DNA of 64,000 bases, taken from positions 62,001 through 126,000 of the forward strand of contig NZ_JBHZSP010000003.1 of the NCBI RefSeq assembly GCF_043643765.1, in the 5' to 3' direction. The stretch is from Marinomonas posidonica_A. Lineage in GTDB: Bacteria > Pseudomonadota > Gammaproteobacteria > Pseudomonadales > Marinomonadaceae. Shown here in pieces: positions 8,421 to 16,924 of the stretch; position 1 is the first letter of the stretch; every line of letters starts with the position of its first letter. A program made the translations under genes and the position numbers. The notes below the pieces were generated by a model. It saw only the letters and a list, made by a program, of their open reading frames with translations, searched no databases and was not told the DNA's origin.

Positions 8421-9169
8421 GTGAATTTGTTACTCAAAGCATTGAATCTGGTATTCAATACATCTGTTTGAATCGAGTTGAAAAGAAAAACGCCATTACA
8501 TTAGAGATGTATCAAGCGTTAACGCAGGCTTTGCAGTCTGCCCAGAATAATGCTGAGATAAAAGCCAGTATGATCTATGGCGCTGGGCCAGATTTTTCTT
8601 CAGGTAATGACATCAATGAGTTTCTGCAAATTGCTCAAACGCCAGATAAGATGGAAGCCATCATGGCGTTTTTGCAAATGTTGACGCGTTATCAAAAGCC
8701 TTTGATAGCAGGCGTTGAGGGGCGAGCTGTCGGTGTCGGTGCGACCATGTTGTTGCATTGTGATATGGTGGTGGCATCACGTCATGCTAAATTACAGTTT
8801 CCATTTGTGCAGTTAGGCTTGGTGCCAGAGGCCGCATCAAGTCACCTTCTTCCTCAATTAGTAGGGCATCAAAAAGCGTTTGAAATTCTGATCTTAGGGG
8901 ATTTTGTTGAGTCTGATGAGGCCAAAAATATGGGTTTGATCAATCACTTATGTGAGCCTGGTGAAGCGTTTCAAGTGGCACAACGATATGTAGAAAGAGT
9001 CGCCGCGTTACCTATGGAGGCCGTTGCTCTCAGTAAAGATCTGCTCAAGCATCGAGCACAAGACGATGTGCAGATGGCCTTGATGCGAGAAGGGCGGATT
9101 TTCAAAGATAGATTAAAATCCAAAGAAGCCTATCAAGCTTTCGCTTCCTTTCTTTCTCGTAATAAATAA
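8417..9169 (+). CDS. Crotonase-fold enoyl-CoA isomerase-like protein
   Basis: 250-residue crotonase superfamily member. The oxyanion-hole segments are seen (NRVEKKNAIT, DFSSGNDINEF, EGRAVGVGATMLLHCDMVVA). Both glutamates needed for hydratase activity are replaced: the GGGxEL position reads GVGATML, and the PE position reads FPFVQLG. A Glu is present in LGLVPEAASSHLLP (about residue 138), the location used by delta3-delta2 enoyl-CoA isomerases of the ECI2/PECI type. I therefore expect double-bond isomerisation for unsaturated fatty acids rather than hydration. FadB downstream keeps both hydratase glutamates. It is coupled to the DUF2889 gene by an ATGA overlap. Confidence 0.85.
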   Translation: MSEFVTQSIESGIQYICLNRVEKKNAITLEMYQALTQALQSAQNNAEIKASMIYGAGPDFSSGNDINEFLQIAQTPDKMEAIMAFLQMLTRYQKPLIAGVEGRAVGVGATMLLHCDMVVASRHAKLQFPFVQLGLVPEAASSHLLPQLVGHQKAFEILILGDFVESDEAKNMGLINHLCEPGEAFQVAQRYVERVAALPMEAVALSKDLLKHRAQDDVQMALMREGRIFKDRLKSKEAYQAFASFLSRNK

Positions 9170-9188
9170 ACACCTCAATGTGTCTATG

Positions 9189-9216
9189 AGCCTCACCTTT
9201 TGGTGGGGCTTTTTTG
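9189..9216 (+). terminator. Terminator after the isomerase gene
   Basis: GCCTCACC (9190-9197), loop TTTT, GGTGGGGC (9202-9209, one G-T pair), then a run of T. A typical rho-independent terminator closing the fadE-to-isomerase block before the etf promoter region. Confidence 0.85.
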
Positions 9217-9401
9217 TTTGTACGGTATTTGTCATTTGTTTTATTAAATTCGGTCTAAACTCAAAGAGCGTAAACCGCTGGAATCACTTTGGAATTATCC
9301 TCTTGAATATTTTTGTTAGTTAACTGGCGCTTTTTTGTTATTGATGAAAATCGCTCTCAAACTAATATAGACTGCAAGAAAATAATAAATATGAGGGACT
9401 T

Positions 9402-10154
9402 ATGAAAATCCTAGTATCTGTTAAACGAGTTATTGATTATAACGTTAAAGTTCGTGTCAAAGCCGACCATACTGCGGTCGATTTAACGAACGTTAAAATG
9501 TCTATGAACCCTTTCTGCGAAATCGCTGTGGAAGAGGCTATTCGCTTGAAAGAGAAGGGCGTAGCGTCTGAAGTCGTGGCGGTTTCTATCGGCTCTAAAG
9601 CTTGCCAAGAAACCTTGCGAACCGCCCTTGCGTTGGGTGCTGATCGCGCTATTCAAGTAGAAGCGGAAGACGATGTCGATTCTCTCTCTGTTGCGAAATT
9701 ACTAGCGAAAGTGGCGCAAGAAGAATCGGCTGATTTGGTCATTATGGGTAAACAAGCGATCGATTCTGACAATAATCAGACGGGTCAAATGTTAGCGGCC
9801 TTATTGGATTACCCTCAGGCAACGTTTGCTTCTGAAATAGTGATCGAAAACGGCGAAGCGCAAGTAACACGTGAAATCGATGGTGGTCTGCAAACACTGG
9901 CTGTGACATTACCTGCTGTGGTAACGACTGACCTACGTTTGAACGAGCCGCGTTTTGCCTCTTTGCCAAACATTATGAAAGCCAAAAGAAAGCCTTTGGA
10001 TGTGAAAACGCCTGCTGACTTGGGTGTGGAAATTCGCTCTAACGTGAGTGTGGTATCGGTTACACCGCCACCAGAGCGTGCTGGTGGTATCAAAGTAGGC
10101 TCTGTTACTGAGTTGGTAGACAAACTTAAAAATGAAGCGAAGGTGGTGTCATGA
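9402..10154 (+). CDS. etfB: Electron transfer flavoprotein subunit beta
   Basis: 250-residue EtfB. It begins MKILVSVKRVIDYNVKVRVK, the standard EtfB N-terminus, and carries the ETF-beta signature region around VTREIDGGLQTLAVTLPAVV with DLRLNEPRFASLPNIMKAKR. With EtfA it forms the soluble FAD/AMP heterodimer that takes electrons from acyl-CoA dehydrogenases such as the one at 3803 and hands them to ETF:quinone oxidoreductase. GAGGG precedes the ATG. Its stop overlaps etfA by 4 bases, indicating coupled translation of the two subunits. Confidence 0.97.
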   Translation: MKILVSVKRVIDYNVKVRVKADHTAVDLTNVKMSMNPFCEIAVEEAIRLKEKGVASEVVAVSIGSKACQETLRTALALGADRAIQVEAEDDVDSLSVAKLLAKVAQEESADLVIMGKQAIDSDNNQTGQMLAALLDYPQATFASEIVIENGEAQVTREIDGGLQTLAVTLPAVVTTDLRLNEPRFASLPNIMKAKRKPLDVKTPADLGVEIRSNVSVVSVTPPPERAGGIKVGSVTELVDKLKNEAKVVS

Positions 10155-11080
10155 GTATTTTAGTCATTGCTGAACACGATAATAAGTCTCTTAAACCGGC
10201 TACTTTGAATACGGTGACTGCGGCGTCACAAATTGGTGGTGATATTCATTTGTTGGTTGCCGGTTTTGAATGCCAAACGGTTGTTGAACAAGCTGCAGCC
10301 GTAGCGGGTGTGGTAAAAGTTTTAGTAGCTGACAATCAAGCATACGAGCATCAGTTGGCCGAGAACACGTCTAAGCTGATTCTCGATGTGGCAGAAGGCT
10401 ACACACATATTTTAGCGCCGGCCACAACAACGGGGAAAAACGTTTTACCTCGTGTTGCTGCTCTTTTAGATGTGGCTCAGCTATCTGATGTTATCAAAGT
10501 GGAATCAGCGGATACTTTTGTTCGTCCTATCTATGCAGGTAACGCTATTGCCACGGTTAAGTCTTCTGATTCCGTTAAAGTGATGACGGTTCGTGCGACA
10601 GGGTTTGATGCGGCAGCAAGCGAAGGTGGCAGTGCCGAACGTGAAGTCTTGTCACAAGTTATCGCGGCAGACAAGAGTCGCTTCGTAAAAGAAGCATTGG
10701 CAGAGTCTGATCGTCCAGAGTTAACCGCAGCAAAAATTGTGGTGTCTGGTGGTCGTGGTATGGGGAATGGCGACAACTTCAAACTATTGGAAGGTGTGGC
10801 TGACAAACTGGGCGCTGCCGTTGGGGCTTCTCGTGCTGCCGTCGACGCTGGTTTTGTACCGAATGATCTACAAGTAGGTCAAACTGGCAAAACCGTTGCC
10901 CCCGATCTGTATATTGCCGTGGGTATTTCTGGTGCCATTCAGCATTTGGCGGGTATGAAGGATTCCAAGGTGATTGTGGCGATTAACAAAGATGAAGAAG
11001 CGCCAATTTTCCAAGTGGCGGATTACGGTCTGGTAGCGGATTTGTTTGATGCTGTGCCAGAACTGGAAAGCAATCTATAA
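10151..11080 (+). CDS. etfA: Electron transfer flavoprotein subunit alpha
   Basis: 309-residue EtfA, usual length. N-terminal MSILVIAEHDNKSLKPATLN; C-terminal FAD domain with VVSGGRGMG, the RAAVDAGFVPNDLQVGQTGK segment, and YIAVGISGAIQHLAGMKDS followed by VIVAINKDEEAPIFQVADYG, the FAD-binding core of the alpha subunit. It partners EtfB encoded immediately upstream (ATGA overlap). The 80-base gap to fadB contains a GC-rich inverted repeat without a T run, so transcription may continue into fadB. Confidence 0.97.
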   Translation: MSILVIAEHDNKSLKPATLNTVTAASQIGGDIHLLVAGFECQTVVEQAAAVAGVVKVLVADNQAYEHQLAENTSKLILDVAEGYTHILAPATTTGKNVLPRVAALLDVAQLSDVIKVESADTFVRPIYAGNAIATVKSSDSVKVMTVRATGFDAAASEGGSAEREVLSQVIAADKSRFVKEALAESDRPELTAAKIVVSGGRGMGNGDNFKLLEGVADKLGAAVGASRAAVDAGFVPNDLQVGQTGKTVAPDLYIAVGISGAIQHLAGMKDSKVIVAINKDEEAPIFQVADYGLVADLFDAVPELESNL

Positions 11081-11163
11081 GTATTCCTTAGGGAAAACAA
11101 TTTAATCTGGGCCCAGTTCATTTCTGTTGAGCTGGGTCATAATAAAAATAATTGGAGACCAGC

Positions 11164-13314
11164 ATGATTTTCGAAGGACAAGCAGTCAAGGTTGCAGTCG
11201 ATGATGCAGGTGTGGCAACCGTCACTCTGGATTTGGCCGGTGAGTCGGTTAACAAGTTTAACAGTCTTACGTTAAGCGAATTAGCAAAAGCCGTTAATGT
11301 TCTTAAACAAACTGATGACCTACAAGGTGTCGTTATTGCCAGTGCAAAAGACGTTTTTGTGGTCGGTGCCGACATCACTGAATTTACCTCGTGGTTTAAA
11401 TTGTCAGATGAGGATTTGATTGACAAATTGCGCGATGCTCACAACATTTTTAACGACATTTCAAATTTACCTTGCCCAACGGTAGCTGCCATTAATGGCA
11501 TAGCTCTTGGCGGTGGTATGGAATTGGTGCTGTCCTGTGATTACCGTGTGATGGCCGATTCGGCGAAGATTGGTCTTCCTGAAACGCAACTAGGTATCTA
11601 CCCAGGTTGGGGTGGTACAGTGCGTCTACCTCGCCTTATCGGTGTCGACAATGCCTGTGAATGGATCTGTGGCGGTGCGCAAAAACGCAGTGCGGATGCA
11701 ATGAAAGATGGTGCGGTTGATGCGGTGGTGTCGGCTGATAAAGTTCAAGGGTCTGCGCGTCACCTTATCCAGCAAGTAATCGATGGCAAGCTAGACTACA
11801 AAACACGTCGTGAAGAATTGCGTGCGCCAATGGAATTCACACCCATTGAAAAGATGATGATTTTCGAATCCGTTCGTGGTGTGGTTGGAGCAAAAGCCGG
11901 TAAACATTACCCAGCACCAATGGCAGCGATTAAAACCATGGAAAAAGGCATCAGCCAATCTATGGAAAAAGCCATTGAGACGGAAATTAAAGGTTTCATT
12001 AAGCTTGCTAAAGGGCCAGTAGCCAAATCTTTGGTGAACTTGTTCCTAAGTGATCAAGCCATTAAGAAAACCGCAGGCAAAGTATCGAAAGGTGCGACGC
12101 CAGTGAAACAAGCTGCGGTACTAGGAGCAGGTATTATGGGGGGCGGTGTCGCTTACCAATCTGCTTCGAAAGGCACGCCGATTATCATGAAAGACATTCG
12201 CCAAGAAGCATTGGATCTTGGTTTGAGTGAAGCGAACAAGTTGTTCAATGGCCAAGTTGAGCGTGGTCGTTTGACCACAGATAAAGCGCTTAAAGCCATG
12301 AATGGTATCACACCAGCATTGAGTTATGGTGAGTTTGAACACGTTGATCTAGTGGTGGAAGCTGTCGTTGAAAACGTGAAAATCAAGCAATCTGTTTTGG
12401 CTGAAGTAGAGGGTAAGATCGCTGATGACGCGATCTTGACATCCAATACGTCGACCATTTCCATCACAGAATTAGCGAAAGCCTTAAAACGCCCAGAAAA
12501 CTTCTGTGGTATGCACTTCTTCAACCCTGTGCATCGTATGCCGCTAGTAGAAGTGATTCGCGGTGAAAAAACCAGTGATGAAGCAATTGCTAAGACTGTC
12601 GCTTACGCACAGGCTATGGGTAAAACCCCAGTGGTAGTAAACGATTGCCCAGGTTTCTTGGTAAACCGAGTTCTTTTCCCTTACTTCGCAGGTTTCTCTT
12701 TGATGATGCAAGAAGGTGCGGATTTCCAAGTGGTTGATAAGACTATGGAGCGTTTCGGCTGGCCAATGGGCCCGGCTTACTTGCTTGACGTAGTGGGTGT
12801 GGATACGGCTTATCATGCCGATCAGGTGATGGCGGATGGTTTCCCAGATCGTATGAAGCACGAAGGTAAAAATGCCGTTGATCGTTTGTTTGAGCTAGAG
12901 CGTTTTGGTCAGAAAAACGGTAAAGGCTTTTACGCTTACGAACCCGATCGTAAAGGTAAGCCGAAGAAAATCTTTAACGAAGACATTAATGAGTTGCTTG
13001 CCCCCGTTGTGACCTCTAAAACGGAATTGAGCGAAGACGATATTATCGCTCGTATGATGATTCCATTGTGCATCGAAACCGTTCGTTGCTTGGAAGAAAA
13101 CATTGTCTCTTCTGCTGCTGAAGCGGACATGGGCTTGATTTACGGTATTGGTTTCCCTCCATACTTGGGTGGTGCTCTGCATTACTTGGATCAGATGGGA
13201 CTGCAAGCATTCTGTGATCTTGCAGATAAATACAGCCACTTAGGTAAGTTGTACGAGCCAACCGCGAAGATGCGTGAAATGGCGAAAAACAACGAAACTT
13301 ACTACAGCGCTTAA
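11164..13314 (+). CDS. fadB: Fatty acid oxidation complex subunit alpha (enoyl-CoA hydratase / 3-hydroxyacyl-CoA dehydrogenase)
   Basis: 716-residue bifunctional protein, matching FadB length. N-terminal crotonase domain (1-190) keeps both catalytic glutamates in ALGGGMELVLSCDYR (about Glu120) and LPETQLGIYPGWGGT. The NAD-binding Rossmann motif AVLGAGIMGGGVAYQSASKG starts near residue 319; the dehydrogenase domain shows CGMHFFNPVHRMPLVEVIRG with the catalytic His. It hydrates trans-2-enoyl-CoA and oxidises L-3-hydroxyacyl-CoA, and forms the alpha2beta2 complex with FadA encoded 26 bases downstream. The ATG at 11164 has GGAG at 11154-11157; an in-frame TTG at 11152 overlaps the SD and is unlikely. 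Confidence 0.97.
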   Translation: MIFEGQAVKVAVDDAGVATVTLDLAGESVNKFNSLTLSELAKAVNVLKQTDDLQGVVIASAKDVFVVGADITEFTSWFKLSDEDLIDKLRDAHNIFNDISNLPCPTVAAINGIALGGGMELVLSCDYRVMADSAKIGLPETQLGIYPGWGGTVRLPRLIGVDNACEWICGGAQKRSADAMKDGAVDAVVSADKVQGSARHLIQQVIDGKLDYKTRREELRAPMEFTPIEKMMIFESVRGVVGAKAGKHYPAPMAAIKTMEKGISQSMEKAIETEIKGFIKLAKGPVAKSLVNLFLSDQAIKKTAGKVSKGATPVKQAAVLGAGIMGGGVAYQSASKGTPIIMKDIRQEALDLGLSEANKLFNGQVERGRLTTDKALKAMNGITPALSYGEFEHVDLVVEAVVENVKIKQSVLAEVEGKIADDAILTSNTSTISITELAKALKRPENFCGMHFFNPVHRMPLVEVIRGEKTSDEAIAKTVAYAQAMGKTPVVVNDCPGFLVNRVLFPYFAGFSLMMQEGADFQVVDKTMERFGWPMGPAYLLDVVGVDTAYHADQVMADGFPDRMKHEGKNAVDRLFELERFGQKNGKGFYAYEPDRKGKPKKIFNEDINELLAPVVTSKTELSEDDIIARMMIPLCIETVRCLEENIVSSAAEADMGLIYGIGFPPYLGGALHYLDQMGLQAFCDLADKYSHLGKLYEPTAKMREMAKNNETYYSA

Positions 13315-13340
13315 TTGCCCAAAGGAAGAGGAGAATCTCC

Positions 13341-14516
13341 ATGAAACTGAATCCAAATGATGTCGTAATCATCGACGCAGTTCGTTCACCTATGGGTAAA
13401 TCCAAAAATGGTGTGTTTCGTAACGTGCGTGCGGAAAATTTATCTGCAGGTCTAGTAAAGGCCTTATTCAAACGTAATCCAGATGTTAATCCTAATGACG
13501 TCGAAGATCTGATCTGGGGCTGTGTAAACCAGACTCTAGAGCAGGGTTTTAATATGGCACGTGCGGTGTCTTTGTTGGCAGGTTTGCCAATCACTTCTGC
13601 CGCGCAAACCGTGAACCGCCTTTGTGGTTCTTCAATGTCAGCAATCCATACCGCGGCGCAAGCTATTATGACAGGTCAAGGGGATGTGTTTGTGGTAGGT
13701 GGTGTTGAGCACATGGGTCACGTAGGCATGATGCATGGGGTTGATGTGAATCCAGCATTGTCTAAGCACATGGCAAAAGCGTCCATGATGATGGGTGTAA
13801 CAGCGGAAATGTTGGGCAAAATGCATGGCGTCAGCCGTGAAGCGCAAGATGCCTTTGCTGTTCGTTCTCATCGTCTTGCTCATGAAGCGACGCTTCAAGG
13901 TCGTTTTGATAACGAACTTGTCGCCATTGAAGGTCATGACGCAGAGGGTAATAAGATCTTAGTTGAAGTGGATGAGGTGATTCGCCCAGAAACGTCTATG
14001 GAATCTTTAGCGGGTCTGAAACCTGTTTTCATGCCAAAAGTAGGTACGGTAACGGCGGGTACGTCTTCTGCTCTGTCTGATGGCGCATCAGCGATGTTGA
14101 TGATGTCGGCACAAAAAGCACAAGACTTGGGCTTAACGCCAATTGCCAAAGTACGCAGTATGGCAGTAGCGGGTTGTGATCCAGCGATCATGGGGTACGG
14201 TCCAGTACCAGCGACTAAGAAAGCACTTAAGCGTGCGGGTCTGACGATTGATGATATCGATATGGTGGAACTAAACGAAGCCTTCGCTGCGCAATCTATT
14301 CCTGTATTGAAAGACCTTAAATTGATTGATTTGGTTGATGATAAAGTCAACCTAAACGGTGGTGCGATTGCTCTTGGACACCCATTGGGTTGTTCTGGTA
14401 CACGTATTTCCACCACTCTGCTTAATGTGATGCGTGATAAAGACGCAACACTCGGGCTTGCTACCATGTGCATCGGCATGGGGCAGGGCATCGCAACCGT
14501 CTTCGAGCGAGTGTGA
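13341..14516 (+). CDS. fadA: 3-ketoacyl-CoA thiolase (fatty acid oxidation complex subunit beta)
   Basis: 391-residue thiolase, the standard FadA length. Nucleophilic Cys lies in NRLCGSSMSAIHTAAQA (about residue 92); the C-terminal NEAFAAQS, GGAIALGHPLGCSGTR and CIGMGQGIA motifs supply the other catalytic His and Cys. It cleaves 3-ketoacyl-CoA to acetyl-CoA and a shortened acyl-CoA. It follows fadB by 26 bases with GGAAGAGGAG as a strong ribosome-binding site. A clear terminator follows. Confidence 0.97.
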   Translation: MKLNPNDVVIIDAVRSPMGKSKNGVFRNVRAENLSAGLVKALFKRNPDVNPNDVEDLIWGCVNQTLEQGFNMARAVSLLAGLPITSAAQTVNRLCGSSMSAIHTAAQAIMTGQGDVFVVGGVEHMGHVGMMHGVDVNPALSKHMAKASMMMGVTAEMLGKMHGVSREAQDAFAVRSHRLAHEATLQGRFDNELVAIEGHDAEGNKILVEVDEVIRPETSMESLAGLKPVFMPKVGTVTAGTSSALSDGASAMLMMSAQKAQDLGLTPIAKVRSMAVAGCDPAIMGYGPVPATKKALKRAGLTIDDIDMVELNEAFAAQSIPVLKDLKLIDLVDDKVNLNGGAIALGHPLGCSGTRISTTLLNVMRDKDATLGLATMCIGMGQGIATVFERV

Positions 14517-14573
14517 TGCTGATAACTTGTCGAATGCTACTTCGATAAGATCTATCTCTAACTTCTGTCTTTT

Positions 14574-14599
14574 GCCCCACCTTGTGTGGGGCTTTTTTT
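14574..14599 (+). terminator. Terminator after fadA
   Basis: GCCCCAC (14574-14580), loop CTTGT, GTGGGGC (14586-14592), followed by seven T. Canonical rho-independent terminator ending the beta-oxidation block. Confidence 0.9.
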
Positions 14600-14693
14600 G
14601 TCTGCAATTCTGTTGACCATCGTGACACTGTGGTGATTCTGTATCATTATTATAGTGTCCCATCAAATTTCATAAGATATGAAGGAGCTGTGC

Positions 14694-15662
14694 GTGAAGA
14701 TTGCCGTATTGGATGATTATCAGGACAGTGTCAAACATCTGACCAGCTTCGACTTGTTAAAAGACCATCATGTGGTGATCTTCAATGACACTTTCAATGA
14801 GGATGAATTGGTTGCGAAATTGGGTGATGTGGAGATCTTGGTACTGATCCGCGAACGGACTGTTATCACTGAAACACTGCTAAAACGACTGCCTAACCTC
14901 AAACTCATTAGTCAGACCGGTAAAGTCAGTAACCATTTAGACCCAGCATTGTGCCACCAGTATGGCGTGGAAGTAGCGGAAGGTGTTGGTTCTCCTGTGG
15001 CACCGGCTGAGCTTTGCTGGGCTTTGATCATGGCGGCGAGCCGTCACATCCCAACCTATGTGAATCAGCTCCAACAAGGAGAGTGGCAGTCGTCGAAAAC
15101 CCTTGGTTTGGGGCGAACACTCAATGGCCAAACTTTGGGCATTTGGGGCTATGGAAAAATCGGCCAGCGCATTGCTCAATTTGCTAAAGTGTTTGGCATG
15201 CAGGTGATGGTTTGGGGCCGTGAGGCGTCACGTGAAAAAGCCATGGCGGATGGTTTCTTGGCGGCGGAGTCTAAAGCGCAGTTTTTTCAATGTGCCGACA
15301 TAGTGTCGTTGCACTTGCGCCTCAATGAGGCCACCAAATATTGTGTGACCAAAGCCGATCTTGCTTTGATGAAAACCGATTCTTTGTTCGTAAACATCAG
15401 TCGTGCAGAGTTGGTTGAGTCGGGAGCTTTGTTTGACGAATTAAGTCGTGTGCCCAGTAAACGCGCCGCGGTGGATGTGTATGAAAATGAGCCAGCGAAT
15501 GCCCAAAATGAACCCTTGTTAAGCTTGCCTAATGTTTTGTGTTCACCGCACCTTGGCTATGTTGAGTACAATAGTTACGAGCTGTATTTCAAGGCCGCTT
15601 TTGAAAATGCTGTGGCTTTCGCGGATGGAAAACCACAGAACTTAGTTGCTCACTCTCAATAA
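14694..15662 (+). CDS. D-2-hydroxyacid dehydrogenase family protein
   Basis: 322-residue NAD-dependent dehydrogenase of the D-isomer-specific family. The NAD-binding loop is TLGIWGYGKIGQRIAQFAK, and the catalytic Arg, Glu and His lie in NISRAELVESG, DVYENEPAN and SPHLGYVEYNSYE. It would interconvert a 2-hydroxyacid and 2-oxoacid; the substrate cannot be read from the sequence. I chose GTG at 14694 because AAGGAG sits 6 bases upstream; an ATG at 14679 overlaps that SD and would add five residues. It is a single gene facing the codA operon, 3 bases from its end. Confidence 0.9.
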   Translation: MKIAVLDDYQDSVKHLTSFDLLKDHHVVIFNDTFNEDELVAKLGDVEILVLIRERTVITETLLKRLPNLKLISQTGKVSNHLDPALCHQYGVEVAEGVGSPVAPAELCWALIMAASRHIPTYVNQLQQGEWQSSKTLGLGRTLNGQTLGIWGYGKIGQRIAQFAKVFGMQVMVWGREASREKAMADGFLAAESKAQFFQCADIVSLHLRLNEATKYCVTKADLALMKTDSLFVNISRAELVESGALFDELSRVPSKRAAVDVYENEPANAQNEPLLSLPNVLCSPHLGYVEYNSYELYFKAAFENAVAFADGKPQNLVAHSQ

Positions 15663-15665
15663 GCC

Positions 15666-16916
15666 TTAGTTTGTTTGTACGTAGTTTGGCGTGAGAATTT
15701 TTGCTGCTTGACGTTGCATAATGATCTCGCCAGCTCGTATTGACAGTAGCACCTCACCTTGGCGACGAATGACACTGTAATCGTCTTCGCCGTCCAGCAA
15801 TATGCAGTTTGCCGCGTTACCAACCTTGATGCCGTAATCTTCTAAACACAAGGTTTTAGCGCTATTGTCAGTGATTAGGTCCAGTGCTTGTCGATAGTCT
15901 TGATAGCCCATCATTTGGCAAATATGCAGAGCAAAGTCTAAGGTTCTCAAAAGTTTGCCATTGCCCAAGGAATACCATGGATCAAAGATAGAATCTTGTC
16001 CTAAGCAGACATTCATTCCCGCTTCTAACAGCTCTTTTACTCGAGTCACTCCACGGCGTTTTGGAAAAGTGTCAAAGCGGCCTTGTAAGTGAATACTCTC
16101 CGTCGGACACGAAATGAAATGGATGTTTGAATTTTTCAGTAAGCGGAACAGCTTTGAACAATAGGCATTATCATAAGAATGCATAGCGGTCGTGTGACTG
16201 GCGGTGACCTTGTGTCCCATATCGAATCTGAGAGCTTCGTAGGCAAGAAATTCCAAGAAACGCGAGTTGGGATCGTCAATTTCATCGCAGTGAACATCCA
16301 CCAAGCGATCGTACTTTCGCGCCAATCCGATTAAGGTTTTGACGGACTCTTCGCCAAGTTCTCTGGTGTATTCAAAGTGGGGAATGCCGCCGACCACATC
16401 GGCGCCTATTTCCAGCGCTTGTTCCATTAAGCTCAAACCGTTTGGGTAAGACAGCATGCCATCTTGTGGGAAAGCGACCACTTGTATATCGATTTTGTCT
16501 TTTAATTCATCGCGAATGGCGCAGAGTGTCTTTATGCCAATCAAACTTGGGTCTGTGGTGTCGGCATGGGTACGAATGGCTTGTACGCCATTTTGTACCA
16601 ATAATTCAATGGTGGAGATGACTCGGCGACGAATGTCGGCTTCGTTGAGCATGGGCTTACGTTGACGCCAGCGTTCGATACCTTCAAATAAAGTGCCGCT
16701 CTGGTTCCACTCAGGTTCCCCTGCCGTCAGTGTGGCGTCTAGATGAATATGGGGTTCTACGAAGGGCGCACAAATGAGGTTGTGTTGTGCATCTATTTGT
16801 CCTTCAGTGACGCTAATCGTTTGTGTTTGCGCTGTTATTTTCGTGAAGAGACCATGTTCAATATCGAGTGTAAATAGCTCAGATTGGTGACGTAAACGGG
16901 CGTTGATAATCTGCAT
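15666..16916 (-). CDS. codA: Cytosine deaminase-family amidohydrolase
   Basis: 416-residue metal-dependent deaminase aligned over its length with E. coli CodA. Metal ligands and substrate motifs are visible: FVEPHIHLDATLTAGEPEWN (HxH), DVHCDEIDD, TASHTTAMHSY and IHLQGRFDTFPKRRGVTRVK. The segment that reads GHDDVFDPW in E. coli reads GQDSIFDPW here, so the Asp contacting the pyrimidine (Asp314 in E. coli) is Ser (about residue 309) while the metal-binding Asp is kept. The residues before IHLQGR (SCPTES) also differ. The enzyme may therefore prefer a modified or bulkier base. It is last in a codB-pucR-codA operon, 8 bases after the regulator. Confidence 0.88.
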   Translation of the reverse strand: MQIINARLRHQSELFTLDIEHGLFTKITAQTQTISVTEGQIDAQHNLICAPFVEPHIHLDATLTAGEPEWNQSGTLFEGIERWRQRKPMLNEADIRRRVISTIELLVQNGVQAIRTHADTTDPSLIGIKTLCAIRDELKDKIDIQVVAFPQDGMLSYPNGLSLMEQALEIGADVVGGIPHFEYTRELGEESVKTLIGLARKYDRLVDVHCDEIDDPNSRFLEFLAYEALRFDMGHKVTASHTTAMHSYDNAYCSKLFRLLKNSNIHFISCPTESIHLQGRFDTFPKRRGVTRVKELLEAGMNVCLGQDSIFDPWYSLGNGKLLRTLDFALHICQMMGYQDYRQALDLITDNSAKTLCLEDYGIKVGNAANCILLDGEDDYSVIRRQGEVLLSIRAGEIIMQRQAAKILTPNYVQTN

Positions 16917-16924
16917 AAGTGTCC

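Noticed and set aside
11107..11138. Terminator between etfA and fadB
   Set aside because: A GC-rich inverted repeat (CTGGGCCCAG and GCCCAG/CTGGGTC) is present but no T run follows; it may only be a processing or pausing hairpin.
13043..13594. Long minus-strand frame across fadB and fadA
   Set aside because: It lies wholly opposite two clear genes and has no family features; an antisense shadow.
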